From: Pseudomonadota bacterium
GTDB lineage: Bacteria > Myxococcota > Myxococcia > Myxococcales > Vulgatibacteraceae
Direction: 5' to 3'
DNA length: 5,219 nt
NCBI GenBank assembly: GCA_023436385.1
Contig: JAEZJH010000298.1
Span: forward strand, 1-5,219
Shown: piece by piece, positions 1 through 5,219 of the stretch
How the letters are laid out: every line of letters starts with the position of its first letter
Numbering within the stretch: position 1 is the first letter of the stretch
Made by a program: the position numbers and the translations under genes
The notes under the pieces: model-generated
What the model was told of the DNA's origin: nothing
What the model saw: only the letters and a program-made list of their open reading frames with translations
Database searches by the model: none

Positions 1-378
1 ATCGAGAAGGCGGGGTTCGGCGTCGCCTTCCTCTCGCCCGGGGCGTTGCTCGGCCCCCGGCTCGAGCAGCGAGCCGGGCGGGCGGAGGCGTTGCCCCGCT
101 TCCGCATCGACGTCCCCACCCAGCCGGCGCTGAAAAGCCTCTGGGACCGGGAGCTGCGGCACGGCGGGATCTTCGTCTCCTCCGACCGGAACCCCGCCCG
201 CAACGAGATCGCGGAGGTGGAGCTGGCGCTCCTCTTCGTCCCCGGCGCGCCGGCGCTGCGGTTCTCCGCCCGGGTGTTGCAGATCCTGCAGATCCCCGGC
301 GCCAGCGCCGGCATCGGCCTCGAGTTCCTCGATCGCCCGGGGATCGCCGCGAAGCTTCAGCCGATGCTGGGCGAATGA
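1..378 (+). CDS. PilZ-like domain protein, 3' end (partial)
   Basis: The reading frame is open from base 1 and ends at TGA 376-378, giving the last 125 residues of a protein that begins upstream of the window. A TTG at 46 could be read as a start, but the frame continues coding-like before it, so I treat the gene as cut by the edge. Residues about 34-115 look like a PilZ-type beta-barrel: a strand with RFRID, then LRHGGIFV near 52-59, alternating hydrophobic strands, and the closing strand GIGLEFLD near 104-111. PilZ proteins often bind cyclic di-GMP, but the (D/N)xSxxG motif is replaced here by RELRHGG and no RxxxR is evident, so binding is doubtful. This resembles the divergent PilZ domains common in Myxococcota. 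GFGVAFLS at residues 5-12 resembles another closing strand and may end a preceding domain. It converges on the minus-strand cluster. The family call is by pattern only. Confidence 0.6.
   Translation: MEKAGFGVAFLSPGALLGPRLEQRAGRAEALPRFRIDVPTQPALKSLWDRELRHGGIFVSSDRNPARNEIAEVELALLFVPGAPALRFSARVLQILQIPGASAGIGLEFLDRPGIAAKLQPMLGE
278..295 (+). repeat. Perfect 9-bp tandem duplication inside the PilZ-like gene
   Basis: TGCAGATCC occurs twice back to back (278-286 and 287-295). It keeps the frame and encodes the repeated tripeptide LQI-LQI in one beta strand of the PilZ-like domain. It could be a small in-frame duplication or simply chance. Confidence 0.6.
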
Positions 379-392
379 GTGGCAGCAGCCAC
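379..392. terminator. Small hairpin between convergent genes, possible weak terminator
   Basis: GTGGC (379-383) and GCCAC (388-392) form a perfect 5-bp stem with a 4-base AGCA loop. It starts directly after the stop codon of the PilZ-like gene and lies just downstream of the stop of the opposing small gene (407). The position fits a shared terminator for two convergent genes. There is no T-run on either strand and the stem is short, so the call is weak. Confidence 0.25.
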
Positions 393-406
393 CCGATCGA
401 CCGAGC

Positions 407-760
407 TTAGAACTCCCCACGGCGCTTCTTACCGGGGGAAAGACGATCGGGATGGCCCTCGATGGCCCGGCGGTGGGCGGCTTCCTCGGCCGGCAATGCT
501 CGGCGCTTCGCGTCCTCGGGAAGCATGCGATCGGCAGAGTCGCCGATCGGCAGGCTCTTGGTCTTCCCCGCCCCGGGCGGCTGGCGGGGACTCACGGTGC
601 GATCGGGCACCGGCTCCTGGCCGACCACGCCCCCGGACTTCTTGGCGGCGTGCGGGCTGGCCGCCTTGTCCTCCGCGTAGGAGTCGCTGTCGCGAACGGT
701 CACGGTCTTCCCCGCCCGCCGCGCCTCCAGCTCCCGCTCGTTCCGGTTCTTCTGCGGCAT
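407..760 (-). CDS. Small basic, probably disordered protein of unknown function
   Basis: This 117-residue frame runs from ATG at 758-760 to TAA at 407-409. I believe it is real because a good ribosome binding site (GGAGGG, bases 774-769) sits 8 bases before the ATG, and its third codon positions are almost all G or C, as in its neighbours. I do not recognise the family. The product is very hydrophilic: rich in Lys, Arg, Glu, Asp, Ala and Pro, without Cys or Trp, and without a signal peptide or membrane segment. Visible pieces are a charged N-terminus (MPQKNRNERELEARRAGK), a middle with HAAKKSGG, and a basic C-terminal end (GKKRRGEF). It is probably largely unfolded and may bind nucleic acid or another protein; that is inference. 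It lies 54 bases downstream of the manC-type gene on the same strand and is likely the last gene of that transcript. Confidence 0.7.
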   Translation of the reverse strand: MPQKNRNERELEARRAGKTVTVRDSDSYAEDKAASPHAAKKSGGVVGQEPVPDRTVSPRQPPGAGKTKSLPIGDSADRMLPEDAKRRALPAEEAAHRRAIEGHPDRLSPGKKRRGEF

Positions 761-762
761 CG

Positions 763-784
763 CCGAGACCCTCCGGGATCTCGG
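763..784 (-). promoter_or_regulatory. Hairpin enclosing the ribosome binding site of the small unknown gene
   Basis: CCGAGA (763-768) and TCTCGG (779-784) are perfect 6-base inverted repeats. In the minus-strand transcript the ribosome binding site GGAGGG (774-769) lies in the loop between them, and two of its G residues (770, 771) can pair with C residues at 777 and 776. The stem closes 2 bases before the start codon. Such a structure could reduce or regulate translation of the small gene, or mark an RNA end after manC. No T-run follows it, so a classical terminator is unlikely. Confidence 0.4.
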
Positions 785-814
785 ATAGCCACGCCCGCGC
801 CGCGGGTCACGCGG

Positions 815-1888
815 TCACAGGAGCTGGTCGTCCCCGCGTTCGCGAAGGCGGTCGACGACCTTCCGCACCTCCTGGGCCCGGTCCTTCGGACAGACCAGGA
901 TCGCGTCGCCGGCGTCCACCACCACCAGCCCCTCGACGCCCACCAGCGCGATCGGCCGCTCGGGCCGGGCGAGGACCACGTTGTTCCGGGCCTCCACCAG
1001 GACGGCGTCGCCCACCGCCACGTTGCCCTCCCCGTCCGCCTCCCGCACCTCGGGGATCGAGGCGAACGAGCCGAGATCCGACCAGCCGAATTCGGCGGGG
1101 ACCACCGCGAGGTCCGCCGCCTTCTCCATCACCCCGTAGTCGATGGAGATCGAGGGCGCGTCGGCGAAGTGCGTCCCCAGGAACCGGCCGAAGGCGCGCG
1201 TCCCCACCGAGGGTCCGATCGCGTCGAGCACGTCGGCGAGGCCGGGGAGGTGCCGCCGAACTTCCTCGAGGAGCCGGTCGGCCCGGAAGGCGAACATCCC
1301 CGCGTTCCAGAGGTGGTCGCCCGTGGCGAGGTACGCCTCCGCGCGGGCGCGGTCGGGCTTCTCGACGAAGGCGAGGCACTCCCTCGCCCGCGACTCCTTC
1401 GCGTAGGCCCCGCCGATCTTCAGGTAGCCGTAGCCGGTCTCGGGCCGGGAGGGGGTCACGCCGATCGAGACCAGCGCCCCGGCCGCCGCCGCGTCCACGG
1501 CGGTCCGCACCGCCTCGACGAAGGCGTCCGGCCGGGTCACCGCGTGGTCGGAGGGCAGCACCACCAGGACGCCCTCCGGATCGGCGGCGGCCACCACCCG
1601 GGCAGCGAGGCCGATCGCCGGGGCGGTGTTCCGCGCCACCGGTTCGACGAGGAGGTTGGCGGTGGGCAGCTCGGGGAGGAGCTTGCGGATCGCCCGGGAG
1701 TGGGCCCGGCCACAGACCACCAGGACGTCCTCGGCCGCCGCCAGCCGGATCGCCCGCTCGAAGGTGTCCCGGATCAGCGCCTTCGGCGTGGCCAGGGGCA
1801 GGAGCTGCTTGGGCTTGTGGTTCCGGGACATCGGCCAGAAGCGAGTGCCGCTCCCGCCGGCGAGGATCACCGGGTGGATTCGGGCCAT
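815..1888 (-). CDS. manC: Mannose-1-phosphate guanylyltransferase, single-domain type
   Basis: The enzyme joins mannose-1-phosphate and GTP to give GDP-mannose, a cytoplasmic donor for polysaccharide, O-antigen or glycan synthesis. The 357-residue product shows the nucleotidyltransferase signature GGSGTRFWPMSR near residues 11-22 with PKQLLPL at 26-32, then EPVARNTAPAI (82-92), LPSDH (111-115), GYGY (152-155), FVEKPD (174-179), WNAGMF (194-199), DYGVMEK (250-256) and GWSDLGS (268-274). A short beta-rich tail follows. It lacks the C-terminal cupin isomerase domain of bifunctional enzymes of about 470-480 residues, so it should only catalyse the transferase step. Two adjacent starts exist: GTG at 1891 and ATG at 1888. 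GGGGGAG (1903-1897) is 8 bases from the ATG and 5 from the GTG, so I chose the ATG. The stop is TGA at 815-817. It follows the nudL-type gene after about 30 bases. Another sugar-1-phosphate nucleotidyltransferase is possible but less likely. Confidence 0.92.
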   Translation of the reverse strand: MARIHPVILAGGSGTRFWPMSRNHKPKQLLPLATPKALIRDTFERAIRLAAAEDVLVVCGRAHSRAIRKLLPELPTANLLVEPVARNTAPAIGLAARVVAAADPEGVLVVLPSDHAVTRPDAFVEAVRTAVDAAAAGALVSIGVTPSRPETGYGYLKIGGAYAKESRARECLAFVEKPDRARAEAYLATGDHLWNAGMFAFRADRLLEEVRRHLPGLADVLDAIGPSVGTRAFGRFLGTHFADAPSISIDYGVMEKAADLAVVPAEFGWSDLGSFASIPEVREADGEGNVAVGDAVLVEARNNVVLARPERPIALVGVEGLVVVDAGDAILVCPKDRAQEVRKVVDRLRERGDDQLL

Positions 1889-1920
1889 CACGCGTTCTCC
1901 CCCACCTGCCGGTGGATCGG

Positions 1921-2583
1921 CTACCAGCGCACCTTGTCCCAGGGCACCTCGCCCCGGGGCTCGAGCGGCCGGCCGACGGCGAGCTCGAGCAGTTGCCTTA
2001 GCATCGCCGCCGTCGCTCCCCAGATCACCTCGTCGCCGACCTCGAAGAAGTTCAGGACCCGCGGCCCCGCCGGCGTCTCGCGGGTGGCGGTCTTCAGCGT
2101 CCCCGGCTCGAGGAGCCGCTCGATCGGCACCGGCAGGATCGCCGCCACCTCGTGCGGATCGGCGACCAGAGGCAGGGGCCAGGCCCGGACCCGGGCCACG
2201 AACGGCGAGATCAGATAGCCGGTGATGGTGGCGTAGCGATCGAGGGAGCCGAGCGGCTCGAGGAACTCGGGCCCGAGGCCGATCTCCTCCCGCGTCTCCC
2301 GGAGCGCGCAGGTCAGCTCGTCCTCGTCCGGCTTCCGCTTCCCGCCCGGGAAGGCGATCTGCCCGGAGTGGGGCACGAGCCCCTCGGTCCTCCGGACCAC
2401 GATCACCCCCGGACCCTCGGCGTCCTCGTAGATCGGGATCACCACCGAGGACGGCCGGGCCTCCGGCGGGATCGGGGCGCCGGGCGGCGCCAGGTCCCCG
2501 TGGACGGTGATCGGACGGCTCCGGAGCGCCGTCGCCAGCGCGTCGAGGAAGCCGTCCGCTCGGGAGCCGGGGCCACGGAGCAT
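1921..2583 (-). CDS. nudL: Nudix hydrolase, NudL-type CoA pyrophosphatase
   Basis: NudL-type enzymes cleave coenzyme A and CoA derivatives into 3',5'-ADP and a phosphopantetheine, using Mg or Mn. The 220-residue product has a complete Nudix box at residues 81-103: G81, E87, then RETREEIGL at 95-103, whose Glu residues bind the metal. Just before it, LVPHSGQIAFPGG (69-81) matches the extra CoA-specific motif of this subfamily, which makes the CoA assignment better than for a generic Nudix protein. Length is usual for the family. The start is ATG 2581-2583, only 2 bases after the uppP stop. The same frame stays open far upstream, but that is a shadow of uppP, and no other start in it fits. The ribosome binding site is weak (GCAGGCG), so translation is probably coupled to uppP. 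The stop is TAG 1921-1923. Substrate preference is inferred. Confidence 0.88.
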   Translation of the reverse strand: MLRGPGSRADGFLDALATALRSRPITVHGDLAPPGAPIPPEARPSSVVIPIYEDAEGPGVIVVRRTEGLVPHSGQIAFPGGKRKPDEDELTCALRETREEIGLGPEFLEPLGSLDRYATITGYLISPFVARVRAWPLPLVADPHEVAAILPVPIERLLEPGTLKTATRETPAGPRVLNFFEVGDEVIWGATAAMLRQLLELAVGRPLEPRGEVPWDKVRW

Positions 2584-2585
2584 CG

Positions 2586-3419
2586 CTACGCCTGCAGGAT
2601 CCCGGCGCCGACCAGGGCGATCAGGCCGAGCCCGATGAGGATCCGGTAGACCACGAAGACCGTGACCGTGCGGGTCCGGAGGAAGGCGAGGAGCCCGGCG
2701 ATGGCGGCGTAGCCGACCACGAAGGAGACCACCGTGCCCGCCACCAGGTTGACCGCGCCGACGCCGGCGAGGCCCTGCTCCACCACCAGCTCGTACAGCT
2801 CCTTCAGCCCGGCGGCGGTGACCGCCGGCACGGAGAGGAGGAAGGAGAACCGCGCCGCCTCCGCCCGGGAGAGGCCGCGGAAGAGGCCGGCGGCCAGGGT
2901 GGAGCCGGAGCGGGAGACGCCGGGGATCAGCGCGCAGGCCTGGGCCAGGCCCACCACCAGCGCGTCGCCGAGGGTGACGCCGCCGTCGCCGTTCCGCCGC
3001 CGGGACTCGGCGACGCGATCGGCGACTGCCATCAACACCCCGACGGCGATCAGCGCCCCGGCGATCACCCACAGCGATCGCAGGCCGGTCTTGATCTGGT
3101 CCTCGAAGGCCAGGCCGAAGACGACGATCGGCACCGTGCCCGCGCCGATGAACCAGCCGAGCCGCGCGTGCGGATCGGCGAGGGGCTTCCGGTCCCGGAT
3201 CCCGCGGAGGAGCCCGGTGACGATGTCCCAGAGGTCCTTGCGGAAGTAGAAGAGCACCGCCACCACGGTGCCGATCTGGATCACCGCGGAGAACGCCGCC
3301 CCCGGGTCCTCCCAGCCGAGCAGGGCGGGGATCACCCGGAGGTGGGCGGTGGAGGAGATCGGCAGGAACTCGGTGAGTCCCTGCACGATCCCGAGGACGA
3401 TCGCTTCGAGCAGCGTCAC
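2586..3419 (-). CDS. uppP: Undecaprenyl-diphosphatase (UppP/BacA family)
   Basis: This integral membrane enzyme removes a phosphate from undecaprenyl diphosphate, regenerating the carrier lipid for peptidoglycan and other envelope polymers; overproduction is known to give bacitracin resistance. The 277-residue product is mostly hydrophobic segments. Motif 1 is QGLTEFLPISSTAHL at residues 13-27: E17 and H26 align with catalytic E21 and H30 of E. coli, while Q13 stands at the E17 position, within the known (E/Q)xxxE pattern. Motif 2 is PGVSRSGST at 166-174, with S169, R170 and S171 matching the E. coli Ser-Arg-Ser. Both halves of the active site are therefore present. The start is GTG at 3417-3419, 4 bases after the ahcY stop; GAGGGGA (3435-3429), inside the end of ahcY, lies 9 bases upstream. 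The stop is TAG 2586-2588. The tight spacing to ahcY and nudL suggests co-transcription and coupled translation. Confidence 0.95.
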   Translation of the reverse strand: MTLLEAIVLGIVQGLTEFLPISSTAHLRVIPALLGWEDPGAAFSAVIQIGTVVAVLFYFRKDLWDIVTGLLRGIRDRKPLADPHARLGWFIGAGTVPIVVFGLAFEDQIKTGLRSLWVIAGALIAVGVLMAVADRVAESRRRNGDGGVTLGDALVVGLAQACALIPGVSRSGSTLAAGLFRGLSRAEAARFSFLLSVPAVTAAGLKELYELVVEQGLAGVGAVNLVAGTVVSFVVGYAAIAGLLAFLRTRTVTVFVVYRILIGLGLIALVGAGILQA

Positions 3420-3423
3420 CGAC

Positions 3424-4740
3424 TTAGGTCCCCTCGCTCCAGGAGGCCAGGTACTCCTTCTGCTCGCGGGTGAGCTTGTCGATGCGGACGCCCATCGCCT
3501 TCAGCTTCAGCCGGGCGATCTCCTTGTCGATCGCCTCGGGCACCACGTAGACGCGCCGCTCGAGCTTCTTGGCGTTCTTCGCCATGTACTCGGAGGAGAG
3601 CGCCTGGTTGGCGAAGCTCATGTCCATCACCGCGGAGGGGTGGCCCTCGGCGGCGGCGAGGTTGATCAGGCGGCCCTCGCCGAGGAGGATGATCCGCTTG
3701 CCACCGGCGAGGACGTACTCGTCGACGAAGTCGCGGACGTTGCGCTTCTGCCCCTTGGACAGCTTCTCCAGCGCCGGGATGTCGATCTCCGCGTTGAAGT
3801 GGCCGGAGTTGGCGACGATCGCCCCGTCCTTCATGGCGTTGAAGTGCTCCGCGCGGATCACGTTCTTGTTGCCGGTGACCGTGCAGAAGAAGTCGCCCAC
3901 CTTGGCGGCCTGGTCCATGGTCATCACGCGGTAGCCGTCCATCACCGCCTCGATCGCCTTCAGCGGATCGATCTCGGTGACCACCACGTCGGCGCCCATC
4001 CCCTTGGCGCGCATCGCCAGGCCGCGGCCGCACCAGCCGTAGCCGGCGATCACGAAGGTCGAGCCGGCCACCAGGCGGTTGGTCGCCCGGATCATCCCGT
4101 CGATGGTCGACTGGCCGGTGCCGTAGCGGTTGTCGAAGAGGTGCTTCGTCTGCGCGTCGTTCACCGCGATGATCGGGTAGGCGAGCTTGCCCTCGGCGGC
4201 GAGGGCCCGGAGCCGGACCACGCCGGTGGTGGTCTCCTCGGTGCCGCCGATCACCGTGGCGGCGAGGGCCGGATCCTGGTGCAACTCGGCGACCACGTCG
4301 GCGCCGTCGTCCATGGTGAGCTGCGGCTTGTGGTCGATCACCGCGCGGATGTGGGAATAGTAGGTCTCCTGGTCCTCGCCCTTGATCGCGTAGGTGGGGA
4401 TCCCGCGGGCGACCAGCGCCGCGGCCACGTCGTCCTGGGTGGAAAGCGGGTTCGAGGCGCAGAGCACGATGTCCGCGCCGCCGTCCTTGAGCGCCAGCAT
4501 CAGGTTGGCGGTCTCGGTGGTGACGTGGAGGCAGGCGCCGATGCGGATCCCGGCGAGCGGCTTCTCCCGGGCGAAGCGCTCGCGGATCTGCGCCAGCACC
4601 GGCATGGTCCGGCCGGCCCACTCGATCCGGCGCTCGCCCTTCTCCGCCAGGGAGAGATCCCGCACGTGGCCCTTGGGGGCGTTGACGGCCTTCCGGGTCA
4701 CCTTCTTCGCGGCCGGCTTCTTCGCGGCGGTCTTCCTCAT
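3424..4740 (-). CDS. ahcY: S-adenosylhomocysteine hydrolase (adenosylhomocysteinase), short form with Lys/Ala tail
   Basis: The cytoplasmic, NAD-dependent enzyme splits S-adenosylhomocysteine into adenosine and homocysteine, relieving product inhibition of methyltransferases. The 438-residue product carries the substrate-domain motifs CLHVTTETANL (70-80), SNPLSTQDD (96-104), D144-D145 and GGTEETTTGV (165-174). The catalytic stretch NDAQTKHLFDNRYG (194-207) has K199 and D203, equivalent to human K186 and D190. The NAD loop is GYGWCGRG (233-240), and H314 of NSGHFN matches human H301. The C-terminus is SWSEGT instead of KPDHYRY, as in the archaeal/thermophile-like short form. Residues 1-25 are an extra basic tail with two AAKK units. 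ATG 4740 is preceded by AGGA (4749-4746) with 5-base spacing. An inner GTG (codon 26, 4665-4663) behind AAGGG could give a tail-less form. Being downstream of metK fits the methyl cycle. The stop is TAA 3424-3426. Confidence 0.97.
   Translation of the reverse strand: MRKTAAKKPAAKKVTRKAVNAPKGHVRDLSLAEKGERRIEWAGRTMPVLAQIRERFAREKPLAGIRIGACLHVTTETANLMLALKDGGADIVLCASNPLSTQDDVAAALVARGIPTYAIKGEDQETYYSHIRAVIDHKPQLTMDDGADVVAELHQDPALAATVIGGTEETTTGVVRLRALAAEGKLAYPIIAVNDAQTKHLFDNRYGTGQSTIDGMIRATNRLVAGSTFVIAGYGWCGRGLAMRAKGMGADVVVTEIDPLKAIEAVMDGYRVMTMDQAAKVGDFFCTVTGNKNVIRAEHFNAMKDGAIVANSGHFNAEIDIPALEKLSKGQKRNVRDFVDEYVLAGGKRIILLGEGRLINLAAAEGHPSAVMDMSFANQALSSEYMAKNAKKLERRVYVVPEAIDKEIARLKLKAMGVRIDKLTREQKEYLASWSEGT
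4702..4728 (-). repeat. 12-bp direct repeat coding the AAKK units of the AhcY tail
   Basis: CTTCTTCGCGGC occurs at 4702-4713 and again at 4717-4728, a perfect 12-base repeat at a 15-base period. On the coding strand each copy reads Ala-Ala-Lys-Lys with identical codons. The repeat suggests that the basic tail grew by local duplication, and its length could vary among relatives. Confidence 0.65.
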
Positions 4741-4850
4741 CGTCGTCCTGCCTCTCGTGTGCAGATGTGTTGGAGAAATCCGTTACATGCGACGGCGCCC
4801 GGGGGCAAGCCCGCCGGGCGCCGGTCGATCACTCGTGGCGGCGGGCCGGG
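4741..4850 (-). promoter_or_regulatory. metK-ahcY intergenic leader, possible ahcY promoter region
   Basis: This 110-base gap has three parts in the direction of transcription: a GC-rich stretch after the metK stop, a strong hairpin (listed separately), and an AT-richer patch at about 4762-4790 that stands out from its surroundings. A weak promoter-like pair can be drawn: TTGCCC (4808-4803) and TAACGG (4785-4780), spaced by 17 bases. The -10 match is poor and the -35 box overlaps the hairpin, so I would not rely on it. The ahcY ribosome binding site AGGA lies at 4749-4746. I saw no recognisable core of the SAH riboswitch known upstream of ahcY in other bacteria. Confidence 0.35.
4794..4822 (-). 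terminator. Strong GC-rich hairpin after metK, terminator-like without U-tract
   Basis: GGCGCCCG (4794-4801) and CGGGCGCC (4815-4822) form a perfect 8-bp stem. It extends outward by C4793-G4823 and, past a bulge, by GA/TC. Inside, GGG (4803-4805) can pair with CCC (4810-4812) around a CAAG loop. The hairpin lies about 28 bases past the metK stop, where a terminator or attenuator would sit. On the minus strand it is followed by a mixed stretch beginning GTCGCATGTAACGG and not by a U-run, so intrinsic termination would be weak. It may instead stabilise the metK 3' end or control read-through into ahcY. Confidence 0.4.
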
Positions 4851-5219
4851 CTAGACCGCGACGCGAAAGGAGGCCGCGTCCCGCAGCTCCTCCACCTTGT
4901 CGGTCTTCTCCCAGGTGAAGTCCGCGTCCTCCCGGCCGAAGTGGCCGTAGGCGGCGGTCTTCGCGTAGATCGGCCGGAGCAGGTCGAGGGTCTCGATGAT
5001 CTGCGCCGGCTTCAGGCCGAAGACCTGGCGGATCGCCCGCTCGATCCGCTCGTCGGGAACCGCGCCGGTGCCGAAGGTGTCGACGTGGACCGAGACCGGC
5101 TCGGCGACGCCGATGGCGTAGGCCACCTCCACCTCGCAGCGGCGGGCGAGCCCGGCGGCGACCACGTTCTTCGCCACCTTCCGCATCATGTAGGCGGCGG
5201 AGCGGTCGACCTTCGACGG
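4851..5219 (-). CDS. metK: S-adenosylmethionine synthase, C-terminal part (cut by window edge)
   Basis: MetK makes S-adenosylmethionine from methionine and ATP in the cytoplasm, working as a dimer or tetramer with Mg and K. Only the last 122 residues are in the window. The frame stays open to base 5219, beginning with PSKVDRSAAY, the end of the conserved family motif GGGAFSGKDPxKVDRSAAY. Next come VAKNVVAAGLA, then the EVEVAYAIGVAEPVSVHVDTFGT region without a break, LKPAQIIETLDLLRPIY, and the typical end TAAYGHFGRED followed by FTWEKTDKVEELR. A Met-Met pair (5189-5184) can be mistaken for a start but lies inside the conserved motif. The stop is TAG 4851-4853. A full protein is normally about 385-400 residues, so about two thirds lie outside the window. 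Its neighbour ahcY consumes the by-product of SAM-dependent methylation, a common functional pairing. Confidence 0.96.
   Translation of the reverse strand, partial: PSKVDRSAAYMMRKVAKNVVAAGLARRCEVEVAYAIGVAEPVSVHVDTFGTGAVPDERIERAIRQVFGLKPAQIIETLDLLRPIYAKTAAYGHFGREDADFTWEKTDKVEELRDAASFRVAV

Noticed and set aside
1902..1915. Small inverted repeat CCACC/GGTGG just upstream of the manC-type gene
   Set aside because: A 5-bp stem in a GC-rich gap is expected by chance, with no T-run or other support. It borders the ribosome binding site, but I cannot claim a function.
379..2001. Long plus-strand frame of 540 codons opposite the manC-type gene
   Set aside because: It is an antisense shadow in very GC-rich DNA: extreme Arg/Pro/Ser composition, no family motif, and it lies over a clear manC-type gene and the small minus-strand gene.
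452..2218. Long plus-strand frame of 588 codons
   Set aside because: It has low-complexity Arg/Gly/His/Pro composition, overlaps three recognisable minus-strand genes and lacks any motif of its own; stop codons are simply rare at this GC content.
2584..3072. N-terminal extension of the Nudix frame into uppP
   Set aside because: The extension is Arg/Gly-rich and lies over the well-conserved uppP; the ATG at 2581-2583 gives a normal-length NudL protein.
4741..4850. Possible SAH or SAM riboswitch before ahcY
   Set aside because: I could not match the conserved core of either class by eye; only a plain GC hairpin is visible. A covariance-model scan would decide.
3268..4854. Long plus-strand frame of 528 codons opposite ahcY
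   Set aside because: It is a mirror of the ahcY codon pattern, rich in His, Val, Asp and Gly, with no recognisable domain; ahcY is certain.
5184..5189. ATG pair as a start of a short separate gene
   Set aside because: It sits within the conserved KVDRSAAY-VAKN region of MetK, and the frame continues to the window edge.
1..5219. CRISPR array, insertion sequence, tRNA, rRNA, toxin-antitoxin or defence genes
   Set aside because: There are no spaced repeats, transposase or inverted terminal repeats, and no tRNA-like fold; nearly all bases are assigned to ordinary metabolic genes.

Overview
The window is about 70% GC and reads like a chromosomal segment of a high-GC Gram-negative bacterium. A member of the Myxococcota or another former 'deltaproteobacterial' lineage is my best guess. 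The reasons are the composition, the PilZ-like domain at the left edge and the short-form S-adenosylhomocysteine hydrolase. This is inference; there is no rRNA or other decisive marker.

Layout: the left edge (1-378, + strand) is the 3' end of a gene whose product ends in a PilZ-like domain. It converges on a compact run of minus-strand genes that fills the rest of the window. In transcription order (right to left) these are the 3' end of metK (S-adenosylmethionine synthase, cut by the right edge), ahcY (S-adenosylhomocysteine hydrolase), uppP (undecaprenyl-diphosphatase), a NudL-type CoA pyrophosphatase, a single-domain mannose-1-phosphate guanylyltransferase (manC type) and a small, probably disordered basic protein of unknown function. 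Gaps are 110, 4, 2, about 30 and 54 bases, so ahcY-uppP-nudL at least looks like one tightly coupled transcription unit. The 110-base metK-ahcY gap holds a strong GC-rich hairpin and the most AT-rich patch in the window, and may separate or tune the two genes.

How the genes work together: MetK makes S-adenosylmethionine and AhcY removes the S-adenosylhomocysteine left by methyltransferases, so these two form the core of the activated methyl cycle. UppP recycles the undecaprenyl carrier lipid used for peptidoglycan and surface polysaccharides. ManC supplies GDP-mannose for polysaccharides. NudL hydrolyses CoA and its derivatives. The cluster is therefore housekeeping methyl metabolism joined to cell-envelope supply.

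I did not find a mobile element, CRISPR array, tRNA, rRNA, defence system or obviously new multi-gene system. The more unusual points are the lysine/alanine tail on AhcY, the small unknown protein with a hairpin over its ribosome binding site, the leader hairpin before ahcY, and a strong excess of GATC sites.
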